Below the pieces are notes generated by a model. That model was not told the origin of the DNA, ran no database searches, and saw nothing but the letters and a program-made list of their open reading frames with translations. From Cryomorpha sp963836915 (lineage in GTDB: Bacteria; Bacteroidota; Bacteroidia; Flavobacteriales_D; Cryomorphaceae): a stretch of DNA of 64,000 nt. Shown here in pieces: positions 1 through 8,668 of the stretch. The stretch covers positions 2,108,001 through 2,172,000 of the forward strand of contig CAWILH010000002.1 of NCBI GenBank assembly GCA_963836915.1, read 5' to 3'. A program made the position numbers and the translations under genes. Within the stretch, counting starts at the first letter, position 1; the number at the start of each line of letters is the position of its first letter.

Positions 1-1
1 G

Positions 2-436
2 CCCGAACTCAATGACCTGTTCTCGGAGCTCATACCGGCACTCGGAACGCCAAAGGAAACTGAAGCGGTAGCTCACGTCTATGCGCGCAGCGAAAGTATT
101 TCGATCGACTACGGTATTATGGAAAAGGCTAAAAATGTAAATGTGGTGCTGAGCGATTTTGGCTGGAGCGACCTTGGAACTTGGGGATCTTTATTTACCC
201 AAATAAAAAAAGACAAGGAAAACAATGCCGTAATAGGCAAAAGAGTGCGGCTGTCCAACTCATCTGACAATATGATTAACATGCCGAAAGATAAACTGGC
301 GGTGATCAATGGCCTGAACGATTTTATTCTCGTAGATACTGACGATGTACTTCTGATCTGCCCAAAATCGGAAGAGCAGCACATCAAGCAGATCGTTAAC
401 GATTTAAAGGTAAGCCGCGACCAAAAATTTGTGTGA
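2..436 (+). CDS. manC: Mannose-1-phosphate guanylyltransferase, C-terminal part
   Basis: Partial gene whose start lies left of the window; the frame is open from base 2 to a TGA at 434-436. The family makes GDP-mannose from mannose-1-phosphate and GTP for capsule, O-antigen or exopolysaccharide. The visible piece carries the family's C-terminal signature: SISIDYGIMEK followed by a GWSDLGTW segment, then the parallel-helix region ending with a conserved LLICPKSEEQHIK stretch. No phosphomannose isomerase domain follows, so this is the short monofunctional type. It converges on fumC, with a shared terminator between them. Confidence 0.9.
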   Translation, partial: PELNDLFSELIPALGTPKETEAVAHVYARSESISIDYGIMEKAKNVNVVLSDFGWSDLGTWGSLFTQIKKDKENNAVIGKRVRLSNSSDNMINMPKDKLAVINGLNDFILVDTDDVLLICPKSEEQHIKQIVNDLKVSRDQKFV

Positions 437-473
437 TGGTGGTATCGGTTTTCACCAAATTCAGGGAACAAAA

Positions 474-507
474 AGCCCGGAGCATTAGTTGTTCCGGACT
501 TTTTTTG
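474..507. terminator. Bidirectional hairpin terminator between manC and fumC
   Basis: Stem AGCCCGGA (474-481) pairs with TCCGGACT (493-500) with one mismatch. It is followed by a T run to 506 and preceded by an A run, so it can end transcripts from both converging genes. Confidence 0.75.
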
Positions 508-515
508 AAAGCGGT

Positions 516-1906
516 TTAAAGTCCCGTCATTTCCATTGGAACGACCCATCGATCAAACTCTTCGGCGGTCAGAAATCCCAGGTTCACGGCTTCTTCTTTT
601 AAGGTAGTCCCATTTTGATGCGCAGTCTTGGCGATCTTGGCCGACTTATCGTAGCCGATATGCGTATTCAAGGCCGTAACCAACATCAAGGAATTGTCAA
701 CATGGCGCTGTATCACTTCAAGGTTTGGCTCAATACCGCTTGCGCAGTGGAGGTCGAATGAAAGGGCTGCTTCACCAAGAAGGGTTGCCGACTGTAAGCA
801 GCTGGCCGCCATAACAGGCTTAAATACGTTGAGCTGATATTGGCCTTGAGCCCCGCCAAAACCCACTGCCACATCATTGCCCATCACTTGGGCACATACC
901 ATGGTCAAGGCTTCACATTGAGTCGGGTTTACCTTCCCCGGCATGATCGAAGAGCCCGGCTCATTGGCTGGAATGTTGATCTCACCAATTCCGCTGCGGG
1001 CGCCGATGCCAACATGCGTATATCATTCGCAATTTTATTCAATGAGATCGCAATTTGACGCAGCGCAGCGTGGGTTTCCACCAATGCTCCGTGTGCGGCC
1101 AGCGCTTCAAACTTATTCTCGGCGGTACGAAATGGAAGTCCGGTAAGTGAAGCGATCTCTTCTGCCACTTTTACGTCATAGCCCTTGGGGGTATTCAGCC
1201 CAGTGCCCACGGCGGTGCCGCCAAGGGCGAGCTCACCCAAATGATCGAGCGAAGCATTTAAGGAACGGATCCCGTGACTTATCTGTGATACATAGGCCGA
1301 AAACTCCTGCCCAAGGGTAAGGGGCGTAGCATCCATAAGATGGGTGCGGCCTATCTTGACGATATTCAAAAAGGCGTTCGATTTGGCTTGAAAGGTATCT
1401 TTTAATTTATGCAGCCCCGGCAAGGTTACTTCCGAAATCACCTTGTACAATGCGATGTGCATGGCGGTGGGGAAGGTATCATTACTCGATTGTGACTTAT
1501 TTACATCATCATTAGGATGGATGTTTCGCTCACCTTCACCGAGCTTACCACCTGCAATGACATGGGCGCGATTTGCTATTACTTCATTTACGTTCATATT
1601 GCTCTGTGTACCAGAGCCCGTTTGCCAGATGACCAGCGGAAACTGATCATCAAGCTCTCCATTTAGAATCTCATCACACACTGCGCCGATCGCCTTAGAC
1701 TTTTCTTCGGCCAGCACCCCGAGCGCAGTATTGGTGCGTGCCGCTGCTTTCTTCAAGTATGCAAAGCCATGGATAATCTCAATAGGCATGCTGGCAGCGG
1801 CACCGATCTTAAAGTTGGTTCGTGAGCGCTCGGTCTGGGCACCCCAATATTTTTCGGCGGGCACCTTCACGTCGCCCATCGTATCTTTCTCTATTCGATA
1901 TTCCAT
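516..1906 (-). CDS. fumC: Class II fumarate hydratase, with a frame break
   Basis: Converts fumarate to malate in the TCA cycle. The N-terminal 317 or so residues are in one frame, with GSGTQSNMNVNEV and GRTHLMDATPLTLGQE. The rest is in another frame and starts just before the catalytic loop, GSSIMPGKVNP. The frames join at about 998-1004: the run GCATCGGCGCCCGCAGC is one base shorter than needed for the expected ASGPRSGIGE. Both halves are otherwise perfect, and length is normal (about 463 residues) if repaired. This is either a sequencing error in a GC-rich stretch or a recent null mutation. It starts one base after the stop of the ArsC-like gene and is probably cotranscribed with it and prfB. 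Confidence 0.9.
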
Positions 1907-1907
1907 C

Positions 1908-2258
1908 TTATTCTATTATTTTTTCTAGGTTTTCTAAGCTTCGCCCGATTACGGCTTTATGTCCTTTGGTAATGATAGGCCGTTGGATCAATTTGGGATT
2001 TTCAAGCATGATAGTGATCCACTCATTATCGGTAAAATTGCTGTTCCGATACTTCTCACGATAGAGTGTTTCTTCGGTGCGCACCACTTCACGAGCAGTT
2101 AGATGCAACTTAGCGAGAAGCATCTCAAACTCGGCCGTCGTAGGCACTTCATTCAGGTAGAGCGTCACATCGGGATCTAGGCCCTTCTCTTGCAGAAACT
2201 TTAATGCTTCCCTGCATTTGCGGCAGCGCGTATTATGATAAATGCGGTATGCTGACAT
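1908..2258 (-). CDS. ArsC/Spx-family thioredoxin-fold protein (arsenate reductase-like)
   Basis: 116 residues. Family features are an N-terminal YHNTRCRKCREAL, with a Cys where ArsC/YfgD proteins keep their redox Cys, and a C-terminal NPKLIQRPIITKGHKAVIGR, the typical ArsC-family arginine loop. The family includes glutaredoxin-coupled arsenate reductases and uncharacterised YfgD-like proteins. No ars genes are nearby, so a real arsenate role is not implied. It sits between prfB and fumC with gaps of one base on each side, which indicates one transcript. Confidence 0.85.
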   Translation of the reverse strand: MSAYRIYHNTRCRKCREALKFLQEKGLDPDVTLYLNEVPTTAEFEMLLAKLHLTAREVVRTEETLYREKYRNSNFTDNEWITIMLENPKLIQRPIITKGHKAVIGRSLENLEKIIE

Positions 2259-2259
2259 A

Positions 2260-3361
2260 TTAAGCTTGGTTTTTGGCTCTTCCGTATTCCATCAGATAGC
2301 CCTTTAGGAATTCGTCGATCTCCCCATTGAGCACATCGCCAATGGCGGAAGTCTCTACGCCTGTGCGCACATCTTTTACCATTTGATAGGGCTGCATTAC
2401 GTAATTCCGTATTTGAGAACCCCATTCGATCTTCATCTTGCCAGCTTCTATCTCATCGCGGGCTTCCATGCGCCTTTTCATCTCGGCTTCATAAAGCTGG
2501 GATTTTAGCAATTGCATGGCCTTCTCTTTATTGCCAAGTTGAGAGCGGGTTTCGGTATTGTCTATCACGATACCTGTAGGCTTATGCCTAAGGCGAACCC
2601 CGGTCTCCACCTTATTTACATTCTGCCCACCAGCACCACCAGATCTGAAAGTCTCCCAGCTGATATTGGCGGGGTTGATATCGATCTCAATCGTATCATC
2701 TACCAGGGGATAGACATAAACGGACACAAAGGACGTGTGCCGCTTGGCATTGCTATCGAACGGACTGATGCGCACCAGACGGTGCACGCCATTCTCTCCT
2801 TTCAAGTAGCCAAAGGCAAACTCGCCTTCAAACTCTAGCGTAACCGTTTTTATTCCAGCCACATCGCCTTCTTGCATATCGAGTTCTTTCACCTTCATTC
2901 CGGCCTTCTGCCCCCACATCATATACATGCGCATAAGCATCGAAGCCCAGTCACAACTCTCCGTGCCACCCGCACCTGCGGTTATTTGCATTACCCCACT
3001 CAAGGCATCTTCTTCGGAAGAGAGCATATTCTTAAACTCCAGTTCTTCGAGTGCAATCTCAGCCTTCTTATACTGACTTTCCACATCGCTGGGCTCAGCT
3101 TCTCCTTCTTTAAAAAATTCAAAAAGCACTTTCAGGTCCTCGATTTCTGTAGAGACCTCTTGAAAAGAGTCCGTCCACACTTTTTTATTTCTGATTTGCT
3201 TCACCACTTTCTCCGCTTCTTTGGGATTGTTCCAAAAGTCGGGATTCAGCGTATGCTTCTCTTCTTCAGCAATCTCCATAAGTTTGCCGGGGATGTCAAA
3301 GATACCCCCTTAACGCTTCCTGGCGTCCGACAAAGTCGTTGATTTGATCTATCGTTATCAT
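2260..3361 (-). CDS. prfB: Peptide chain release factor 2, made by programmed +1 frameshift
   Basis: Releases peptides at UGA and UAA stops. Translation starts at 3361 (MITIDQINDFVGRQEALRGYL) and meets an in-frame UGA at 3298-3296; a +1 shift there continues as DIPGKLMEIAEEE. The full product is 366 residues, the normal RF2 length. The peptidyl-transferase GGQ is near residues 244-246 and the stop-recognition SPF near 199-201. Calling the gene only from the downstream ATG at 3279 would miss the first 27 residues. It is the first gene of the prfB-arsC-like-fumC run. Confidence 0.95.
3295..3310 (-). promoter_or_regulatory. prfB: RF2 autoregulatory +1 frameshift site
   Basis: On the minus strand the sequence reads AGGGGGTATCTTTGAC: an internal Shine-Dalgarno-like AGGGGG, a short spacer, the slippery CTT codon and the UGA stop. 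This is the classical layout by which low RF2 levels favour frameshifting and so more RF2. Confidence 0.95.
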
Positions 3362-3365
3362 GCCG

Positions 3366-3373
3366 CAAAGGTA
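3366..3373 (-). promoter_or_regulatory. Bacteroidota -7 promoter box upstream of prfB
   Basis: Minus strand TACCTTTG fits the TAnnTTTG consensus and lies only a few bases before the prfB ATG, so the leader would be very short. No convincing -33 TTTG was found. The same box precedes the MFS gene at 20,159-20,166. Confidence 0.45.
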
Positions 3374-3422
3374 GTCATGATTTTAAGATGGCTGACACTA
3401 AAAATAGAAGAAAAACTCAATC

Positions 3423-3896
3423 CTAATTCGACGCCAAAAGCCGTTTTATAGCTCCCTTCACTTCATCATAGCTATAGCCCTTTGATACACCAAAGCGAAG
3501 GAGCTTATTATAGCGATCGGCTCCATTGGCCGATTTTATAAAATTGCTCTTGCGCTCAATTAGCTGATCTATAGACTCCTGAAATTGTGCTGGCTCTATT
3601 TCTTGTTTTGCCAGCCTGATGCTGGCGTCGGATACGCCCTTGGCTTTTAGATGGGAAACGATTTTAATCCAGCCCCAATTTTTAATTCTAAATCTGCCTC
3701 GGGCAAAAGCCGTAGCAAAACGCCCTTCATTTAGGTAATTTTCGGAGATGAGCTCGGTAAGCAACTGCTCTACTTCACTGCCGTGCACGCCCCATGAGAA
3801 GAGCTTCGCCCGAACTTCGCTATGTGCGCGCTCCTGCCTATCGCACCAACTTTTGATTCTATCTAGGGTTTCGAAAGGGGGGTATTTGCGATCCAT
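3423..3896 (-). CDS. recX: RecX-family regulatory protein
   Basis: RecX proteins bind RecA filaments and limit recombination and SOS. The protein has the repeated three-helix RecX modules, including SEVRAKLFSWGV, LLTELISENYLNEGRFATAFARGRF and HLKAKGVSDASIRLA. I chose the ATG at 3896 (MDRKYPPFETLDRIK), which gives 157 residues, because homologues begin close to this point. An in-frame start at 3944 would add 16 unrelated-looking residues. It stands alone, upstream of prfB on the same strand. Confidence 0.85.
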   Translation of the reverse strand: MDRKYPPFETLDRIKSWCDRQERAHSEVRAKLFSWGVHGSEVEQLLTELISENYLNEGRFATAFARGRFRIKNWGWIKIVSHLKAKGVSDASIRLAKQEIEPAQFQESIDQLIERKSNFIKSANGADRYNKLLRFGVSKGYSYDEVKGAIKRLLASN

Positions 3897-4097
3897 GATA
3901 GATCGAAGGTGGTCATAATAAATTGGTTTGGCAATGATTAGCATCCCAAATGCTCATGAAATTAAGACTCTCAATGATATTCGATAAACTGAGCGTTTAG
4001 CTTCTGAACTACTTCATGATCGAATAAATCAATGGTTTACAGCGCAATCCGGATATTAAGAGTTACAAGTAGAATTTGAACAAGGTCTTATTCCTTC

Positions 4098-4349
4098 TCA
4101 TTGAAAATGCTCCCATCCTTCGTTATCGGTAATGCTAAGTAAATCTATGATCAGTTTATCAATCGAGCTATTCATAGAATCTACTGCCGCGTAGCTCCAA
4201 AATTCGCCTTCCTGAACAAGAAAGTCGCCTATCATCCATTTGCGAGGTTCTGTAATGAATTTTACATGAAAATCCTTGTCCGAGGTACAAGAGGAAACCT
4301 TTAATGAACTGGCAGACAGCCGAATTGAAAAACCGCACCCTTCGAGCAC
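4098..4349 (-). CDS. Small hypothetical protein
   Basis: Open frame of about 83 residues from a possible GTG at 4349; the frame stays open a little further upstream (SRYFGVCVLEG). The composition is ordinary for soluble protein (RKWMIGDFLVQEGEFWSY), and no domain was recognised. It may be a short gene or the tail of a decayed one. The rng terminator overlaps its upstream flank. The 150 bases between it and recX show nothing recognisable. Confidence 0.35.
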   Translation of the reverse strand: MLEGCGFSIRLSASSLKVSSCTSDKDFHVKFITEPRKWMIGDFLVQEGEFWSYAAVDSMNSSIDKLIIDLLSITDNEGWEHFQ

Positions 4350-4370
4350 ACAGACGCCAAAATATCTGGA

Positions 4371-4398
4371 AAAAAAAAGAGCTCATTGTTGAGCTCTT
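4371..4398 (-). terminator. Rho-independent terminator of rng
   Basis: Perfect 8-bp stem AGAGCTCA/TGAGCTCT (4378-4385 with 4390-4397) and a four-base loop. On the minus strand it is followed by a U run encoded by the A run at 4371-4378. Confidence 0.85.
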
Positions 4399-4427
4399 TA
4401 ATCCGAATACTTTTTCTTAAACGACTA

Positions 4428-5975
4428 TCAATCGTCAATCCCTTCTCCTTTCTCATTTAGGAATTTAAAAGAGAGAAACGGAAAGTCATTGTCTTCTATA
4501 ACCCTGATGTTCACTTTATACTTCATGCTCCATCGCCTGCGCATGGATATTAAGCCGGTCTTTAAAAAAGCCGCCACAAAGGGATGGGTCTTTAATACCA
4601 CTTTTTTCAATTTAAATTCATCGATCAGGTAACGGAGATTATTCTCAATAGTATCTGTGATGAGTACCGATGCCTGCACACTACCCGTGCCTTCGCAGCA
4701 AGGGCATTTCTCTTCGGTAGAGATATCGGTTACTTCGCGCACCCGTTGGCGGGTAATCTCTACGACGCCAAACTTACTGGGCGGCAGTACATTATGCTTC
4801 GCTTTGTCGTCCTTTAGGCATTCACGCAGCTTCTCGTAGAGCATCTTTTGATGTGATCGCTGCCCCATGTCTATGAAGTCGACACAAATGATACCACCCA
4901 TATCGCGAAGGCGCAATACGCGGGCTATCTCTTCGGCACATTCGAGGTTGGTCTCCAAGGCATTCTGCTCTTGGCCGCGCTCCCCTCCTTTTCGGCTACC
5001 GCTATTCACATCTATTACGTGCATGGCTTCGGTATGCTCTACGATCAGGTATGCACCACTTTTAAGGTTTACCTGCCTTCCAAAAGTTGATTTGATCTGG
5101 CGGTTTACACCGAATCGCTCAAAGAGATCTTCGTCTTTATAAGCCTTAACGATCTTTTCTTGGGTGGGCGCCACCTTGCGCATGTACTCCTTAATGTCTT
5201 CGGCTATCTCATTATCGTTCACATGAATGCTGGTGAAATTGGCGCTGAGCAGATCACGAAGCACGGTTGAAGTTCGGTTGAGCTCACCCAAAACGCGTTT
5301 TGGTGGCTTCGCCGTTTTAAGGTTCTCATGTATCTTTTTCCAGCGGGTATGCAGGTCGCGCAGATCGGCGTCAAGTTCGGCCACCTTCTTATTTTCGGCA
5401 ACGGTGCGCACGATTACCCCAAAATTCTTGGGGGTAATGCTTTGCATAAGCCGCCGAAGCCGCGTGCGCTCTTCGGTACTGCGGATGCGCTGAGAAAGCG
5501 ATATTTTATCGCCGTAGGGCACCAGGACGATGTAGCGTCCTGCGAGTGTTATTTCCGACGTCAGTCGGGGGCCTTTTGAAGAGATAGGTTCCTTGGCTAC
5601 CTGCACCAGAATGTGCTGGCTACCTGAAACCACATCATTGATCTTGCCGTGTTTATCTATATCCTTTTCAAGGGGGAAATTTGTAAGATCGGCTGTAGCT
5701 TGCTTTCCGGCAAGGGTGCCTTTTACAAATTTGTTCATAGACCGAAACTGCGGCCCTAAATCCAGATAATGCAAGAATGCATCTTTCTCATAGCCAACAT
5801 CGACAAAAGCGGCGTTAAGGCTAGGAATAACCCGGTGAACTTTACCAAGATAAATATCGCCAACGGCGAAATCTTGATTTCCTTTTTCCTTATGAAGTTC
5901 TGTAAGGACTTTGTCCTTTAGAAAGGCAATATCAACTTCGTTGGCCTTGGCATTAATTACTAGCTCAAGATTCAC
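4428..5975 (-). CDS. rng: Ribonuclease G/E family endoribonuclease
   Basis: Single-strand endonuclease that trims rRNA and decays mRNA. It is 515 residues, the short RNase G form. It begins NLELVINAKANEV, followed by an S1-like RNA-binding region (GDIYLGKVHRVIPSLNAAFVDVG, about residues 42-64). The metal-binding catalytic aspartates lie in VIDVNSGSRKG and ICVDFIDMG, and the zinc-link CPCCEGTG follows. The long E. coli RNase E scaffold tail is absent. It is the last gene of the HU-TPR-small protein-rng series. Confidence 0.93.
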   Translation of the reverse strand: MNLELVINAKANEVDIAFLKDKVLTELHKEKGNQDFAVGDIYLGKVHRVIPSLNAAFVDVGYEKDAFLHYLDLGPQFRSMNKFVKGTLAGKQATADLTNFPLEKDIDKHGKINDVVSGSQHILVQVAKEPISSKGPRLTSEITLAGRYIVLVPYGDKISLSQRIRSTEERTRLRRLMQSITPKNFGVIVRTVAENKKVAELDADLRDLHTRWKKIHENLKTAKPPKRVLGELNRTSTVLRDLLSANFTSIHVNDNEIAEDIKEYMRKVAPTQEKIVKAYKDEDLFERFGVNRQIKSTFGRQVNLKSGAYLIVEHTEAMHVIDVNSGSRKGGERGQEQNALETNLECAEEIARVLRLRDMGGIICVDFIDMGQRSHQKMLYEKLRECLKDDKAKHNVLPPSKFGVVEITRQRVREVTDISTEEKCPCCEGTGSVQASVLITDTIENNLRYLIDEFKLKKVVLKTHPFVAAFLKTGLISMRRRWSMKYKVNIRVIEDNDFPFLSFKFLNEKGEGIDD

Positions 5976-6056
5976 GAAATAAATGTGTTAGGGTGTCTAA
6001 AACCACAAATACAGCCGCTGCGCAGCTGTATCAATAAGAATAGGGCGTATTAAGCC

Positions 6057-6149
6057 TTACTTCTTCTTTTTGTGACGGTTTTTGCGGAGACGCTTCTTCC
6101 GCTTGTGCGTAGCCATTTTATGACGCTTGCGTTTTTTACCACTTGGCAT
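6057..6149 (-). CDS. 30-residue basic protein of the AURKAIP1/COX24 type
   Basis: Too short for usual ORF calling. It reads MPSGKKRKRHKMATHKR then KKRLRKNRHKKKK and a TAA. Bacteroidota carry this highly conserved tiny Lys/Arg/His-rich protein, annotated as an AURKAIP1/COX24 domain protein and related to mitochondrial ribosomal protein mS38. A role in the small ribosomal subunit is likely from that similarity. It sits 81 bases upstream of rng and downstream of the TPR gene on the same strand, a common neighbourhood. Confidence 0.85.
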   Translation of the reverse strand: MPSGKKRKRHKMATHKRKKRLRKNRHKKKK

Positions 6150-6169
6150 ATTCGATAATTTTAATTCGT

Positions 6170-6658
6170 TTATAATGTGTCGGCCTTCAGTTGCATCAGC
6201 ATCTGCTCCACTCGCATGGTCACTGCTGTATCGCCCTGAAAAGTCAAATATTTTTCTAAAAGCGGGATGGCTTTTGTGTTTTCTTCTAAAGCAATGTAAG
6301 ATTGACCCAACCAGAAATAAGCTTCCGGATATTTTTGCTTGGAATCGTATTGCAGAACTTTCTGAAATCGAAAGACTGCGTTCTCAATTTGGCGCGAAGT
6401 TAATGAAAATTGTGCAAGGTGCCAATGCACATCAACATTCGTTGAATCCTCTGCCAATATTTCTCTTAGCATTCCAATCCCTTGCATAGGGTTTTCGCCG
6501 TTTTGAACCAACGCCACCGCTTCTTCGATCTTAGCATTGGTGGGGGTTTTTTCTACTTTCAGCCTATCTTCAGAAATTAATCTAGGCGAAAAAACAAGGG
6601 CGACCACAAGAAGTATTGAAGCCGCGATAAGCACTATTTGAACCGTTCGCGGCTTCAT
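6170..6658 (-). CDS. Membrane-anchored TPR-repeat protein
   Basis: 162 residues. An N-terminal hydrophobic segment (about residues 7-24, VQIVLIAASILLVVALVF) anchors it. Tetratricopeptide repeats follow, with VDVHWHLAQFSLTSRQIENA and YPEAYFWLGQSYIALEENTKA. It is probably a scaffold facing the periplasm. Bacteroidota often keep such a gene between hup and rng. The partner is unknown. Confidence 0.75.
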   Translation of the reverse strand: MKPRTVQIVLIAASILLVVALVFSPRLISEDRLKVEKTPTNAKIEEAVALVQNGENPMQGIGMLREILAEDSTNVDVHWHLAQFSLTSRQIENAVFRFQKVLQYDSKQKYPEAYFWLGQSYIALEENTKAIPLLEKYLTFQGDTAVTMRVEQMLMQLKADTL

Positions 6659-6669
6659 TTCCTTCTAGA

Positions 6670-6975
6670 TTACTTTTTCTTTTTTTTGCTCACCTTCACA
6701 TTCTTCTTTACTTTTTCTACAAAGCTCTTAGAAGGCTTGAAGGCAGGGATATTATGTGCTGGAATTACAATTGGTTCTTTGGCCGAGATATTTCTTCCGA
6801 TTTTTTCGGCACGCTCTTTTACTATAAAGCTTCCGAAACCGCGCAAGTAGACGTTATCGCCGTCAGTGAGCGACTTTCTTACGGAGTTCATAAATGCTTC
6901 AACAGTGGTTTGTACGGCCACTTTTTCTATTCCGGTTTGATCAGCAATCTGCGATACTATATCTGCTTTTGTCAT
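6670..6975 (-). CDS. hup: HU-family DNA-binding protein
   Basis: 101 residues, nucleoid protein that bends DNA as a dimer. It starts MTKADIVSQIADQTG and holds the HU signature GFGSFIVKERAEKIGRN around residues 46-62, with the DNA-gripping arm after it. A lysine tail (KKNVKVSKKKKK) extends it beyond the usual 90 residues. It is the first gene of the leftward run that ends with rng. Confidence 0.92.
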   Translation of the reverse strand: MTKADIVSQIADQTGIEKVAVQTTVEAFMNSVRKSLTDGDNVYLRGFGSFIVKERAEKIGRNISAKEPIVIPAHNIPAFKPSKSFVEKVKKNVKVSKKKKK

Positions 6976-7106
6976 ATTAATTAAGCTTAGGCGTGAGTTG
7001 TGAATTTTCTGTTAAGACGCGGCGAAGATACTGGAATATAACTACCTGTAAAAGTTCTTTTCGCTAAATTCGTCATTTCTTGCTACAAGCGAGTTAGTCT
7101 TAGACG

Positions 7107-8159
7107 ATGGATAATGATGAGAAGTTGATTTCATGGTATTTACGCTCTGCGCGGGATCTGCCGTGGCGAAATACCCTGAACCCCTACTATATATGGCTAT
7201 CTGAGATCATCCTGCAACAGACACGGGTAGAGCAGGGAATGAAATACTACCTTGACTTTGTAGAATCCTATCCCCGTATACAAGACTTGGCCGCGGCCAC
7301 GGAAGATGAAGTGCTCAAAAAGTGGCAGGGGTTGGGATACTACAGCCGCGCCAGAAATCTACTCGCCACCGCCGTCATTATTTCAAGCGAGTGGGATGGC
7401 ACCTTTCCAAATACTTATGAAACCATAAAGGCCCTAAAAGGAATAGGGCCTTATACCGCGGCGGCCATCGCAAGCTTTGCCTTCAAGCTACCCCACGCTG
7501 TGGTAGATGGCAACGTGGCACGTGTGGTCTCGAGACTATATGATGTTGACCTTGCGGTAAATGGCAGTCCCGGTCAGAAACTCATACAGTCGCTGGCCGA
7601 TGAACTGCTCGATCGTGAGCGACCCGATCTCCACAACCAGGCCATCATGGAGCTGGGTGCGATGGTGTGTACACCGAGAAATCCACGCTGTGAAGGCTGT
7701 CCTTTTCGGGAAAAATGCATGGCCCTTGAGAACGATACAATAACCCTTCGCCCAGTGAAGAAGAAAAGCGCAAAAGCCATAGACCGCGCCATTGACTACG
7801 CTGTGATCGAGACCGACACAAGCATGATTTTCAAAAAAAGAACTGATAAAGATATTTGGCAAGGTCTCCATGATTTTGCGGAAGCCAAAAGCGTACATGA
7901 GGCAAGTCCGGAATACATGACCAAGTTCGTGCGCGAAGAATTCGAAGGCGCCAGCATCGACTCTGCGCCCTACAGTCCGGAGAAAGCCTATACCCACATC
8001 TTATCCCATCAACGGCTGAATGCGCGCTTCTGGAGATTTAAGATAAGTGGTAAGTTCGATTTGAAATCCATATATTTCACCGTAGAAAAATCGAATATAG
8101 ACCGTATGGCCGTGCCTAGGTTGATCCATAAATATTTAGAAGATGTGGAGATCATCTGA
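7107..8159 (+). CDS. mutY: A/G-specific adenine glycosylase
   Basis: Removes adenine mispaired with 8-oxoguanine. The 350 residues show the helix-hairpin-helix GIGPYTAAAIASFAF, the catalytic Asp in HAVVDGNVARV, and the 4Fe-4S ligands in CTPRNPRCEGCPFREKC. A NUDIX-like C-terminal domain that recognises 8-oxoG follows from about residue 235. It is transcribed away from hup and precedes ssb, the usual Flavobacteriia order mutY-ssb-gldE-gldD. Confidence 0.95.
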   Translation: MDNDEKLISWYLRSARDLPWRNTLNPYYIWLSEIILQQTRVEQGMKYYLDFVESYPRIQDLAAATEDEVLKKWQGLGYYSRARNLLATAVIISSEWDGTFPNTYETIKALKGIGPYTAAAIASFAFKLPHAVVDGNVARVVSRLYDVDLAVNGSPGQKLIQSLADELLDRERPDLHNQAIMELGAMVCTPRNPRCEGCPFREKCMALENDTITLRPVKKKSAKAIDRAIDYAVIETDTSMIFKKRTDKDIWQGLHDFAEAKSVHEASPEYMTKFVREEFEGASIDSAPYSPEKAYTHILSHQRLNARFWRFKISGKFDLKSIYFTVEKSNIDRMAVPRLIHKYLEDVEII

Positions 8160-8177
8160 AAGCCTGCTCAATTCAAC

Positions 8178-8185
8178 TATATTTG
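8178..8185 (+). promoter_or_regulatory. -7 promoter box of ssb
   Basis: TATATTTG matches TAnnTTTG, 15 bases before the ssb ATG at 8201. No clear -33 element is visible because that position falls in the end of mutY. Confidence 0.55.
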
Positions 8186-8200
8186 CAAATTGAATTTATT

Positions 8201-8641
8201 ATGGCCGGAATTAACAAAGCAATATTGGTAGGTAACCTTGGACTGGATCCAGAGATACGAACGCTCGAAAGTGGCGCTAAGCTCGCCCGCATCCGCATAG
8301 CCACTTCTGAATCTTATACGACCAAAGAAGGGCAGCGGGTAGAGCAGACCGAATGGCATAACGTTACGATGTGGCGCCAACTCGCCGACATAGCCGAAAA
8401 ATACTTGAGCAAAGGAAAGCAGGTATACATAGAAGGTAAACTGCGCACACGCTCCTATACCGACAAGGACAATGTAGAGCGATACAGCACAGAAATCGTT
8501 GCCGATACCATGCAAATGCTCGGAAAGGTAGGTGGGTCAAATAATGATGATCAACCCACCAAAACCGCGGAAGGTGGGCAAGAAACGAAGTCGGCTGCAG
8601 CAACCCATAGCGCTGAGAAAGATGACGATTTGCCATTTTGA
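8201..8641 (+). CDS. ssb: Single-stranded DNA-binding protein
   Basis: 146 residues. The start is ATG at 8201 (MAGINKAILVGNLG); the six extra codons upstream overlap the promoter box. An OB fold covers about residues 1-105 (IRIATSESYTTKEGQ, YVEGKLRTRSYTD). A disordered linker then leads to the acidic tip DDDLPF, which recruits replication and repair partners. Confidence 0.95.
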   Translation: MAGINKAILVGNLGLDPEIRTLESGAKLARIRIATSESYTTKEGQRVEQTEWHNVTMWRQLADIAEKYLSKGKQVYIEGKLRTRSYTDKDNVERYSTEIVADTMQMLGKVGGSNNDDQPTKTAEGGQETKSAAATHSAEKDDDLPF

Positions 8642-8668
8642 GCTGATCTCTAATAACGAACCAGACCC

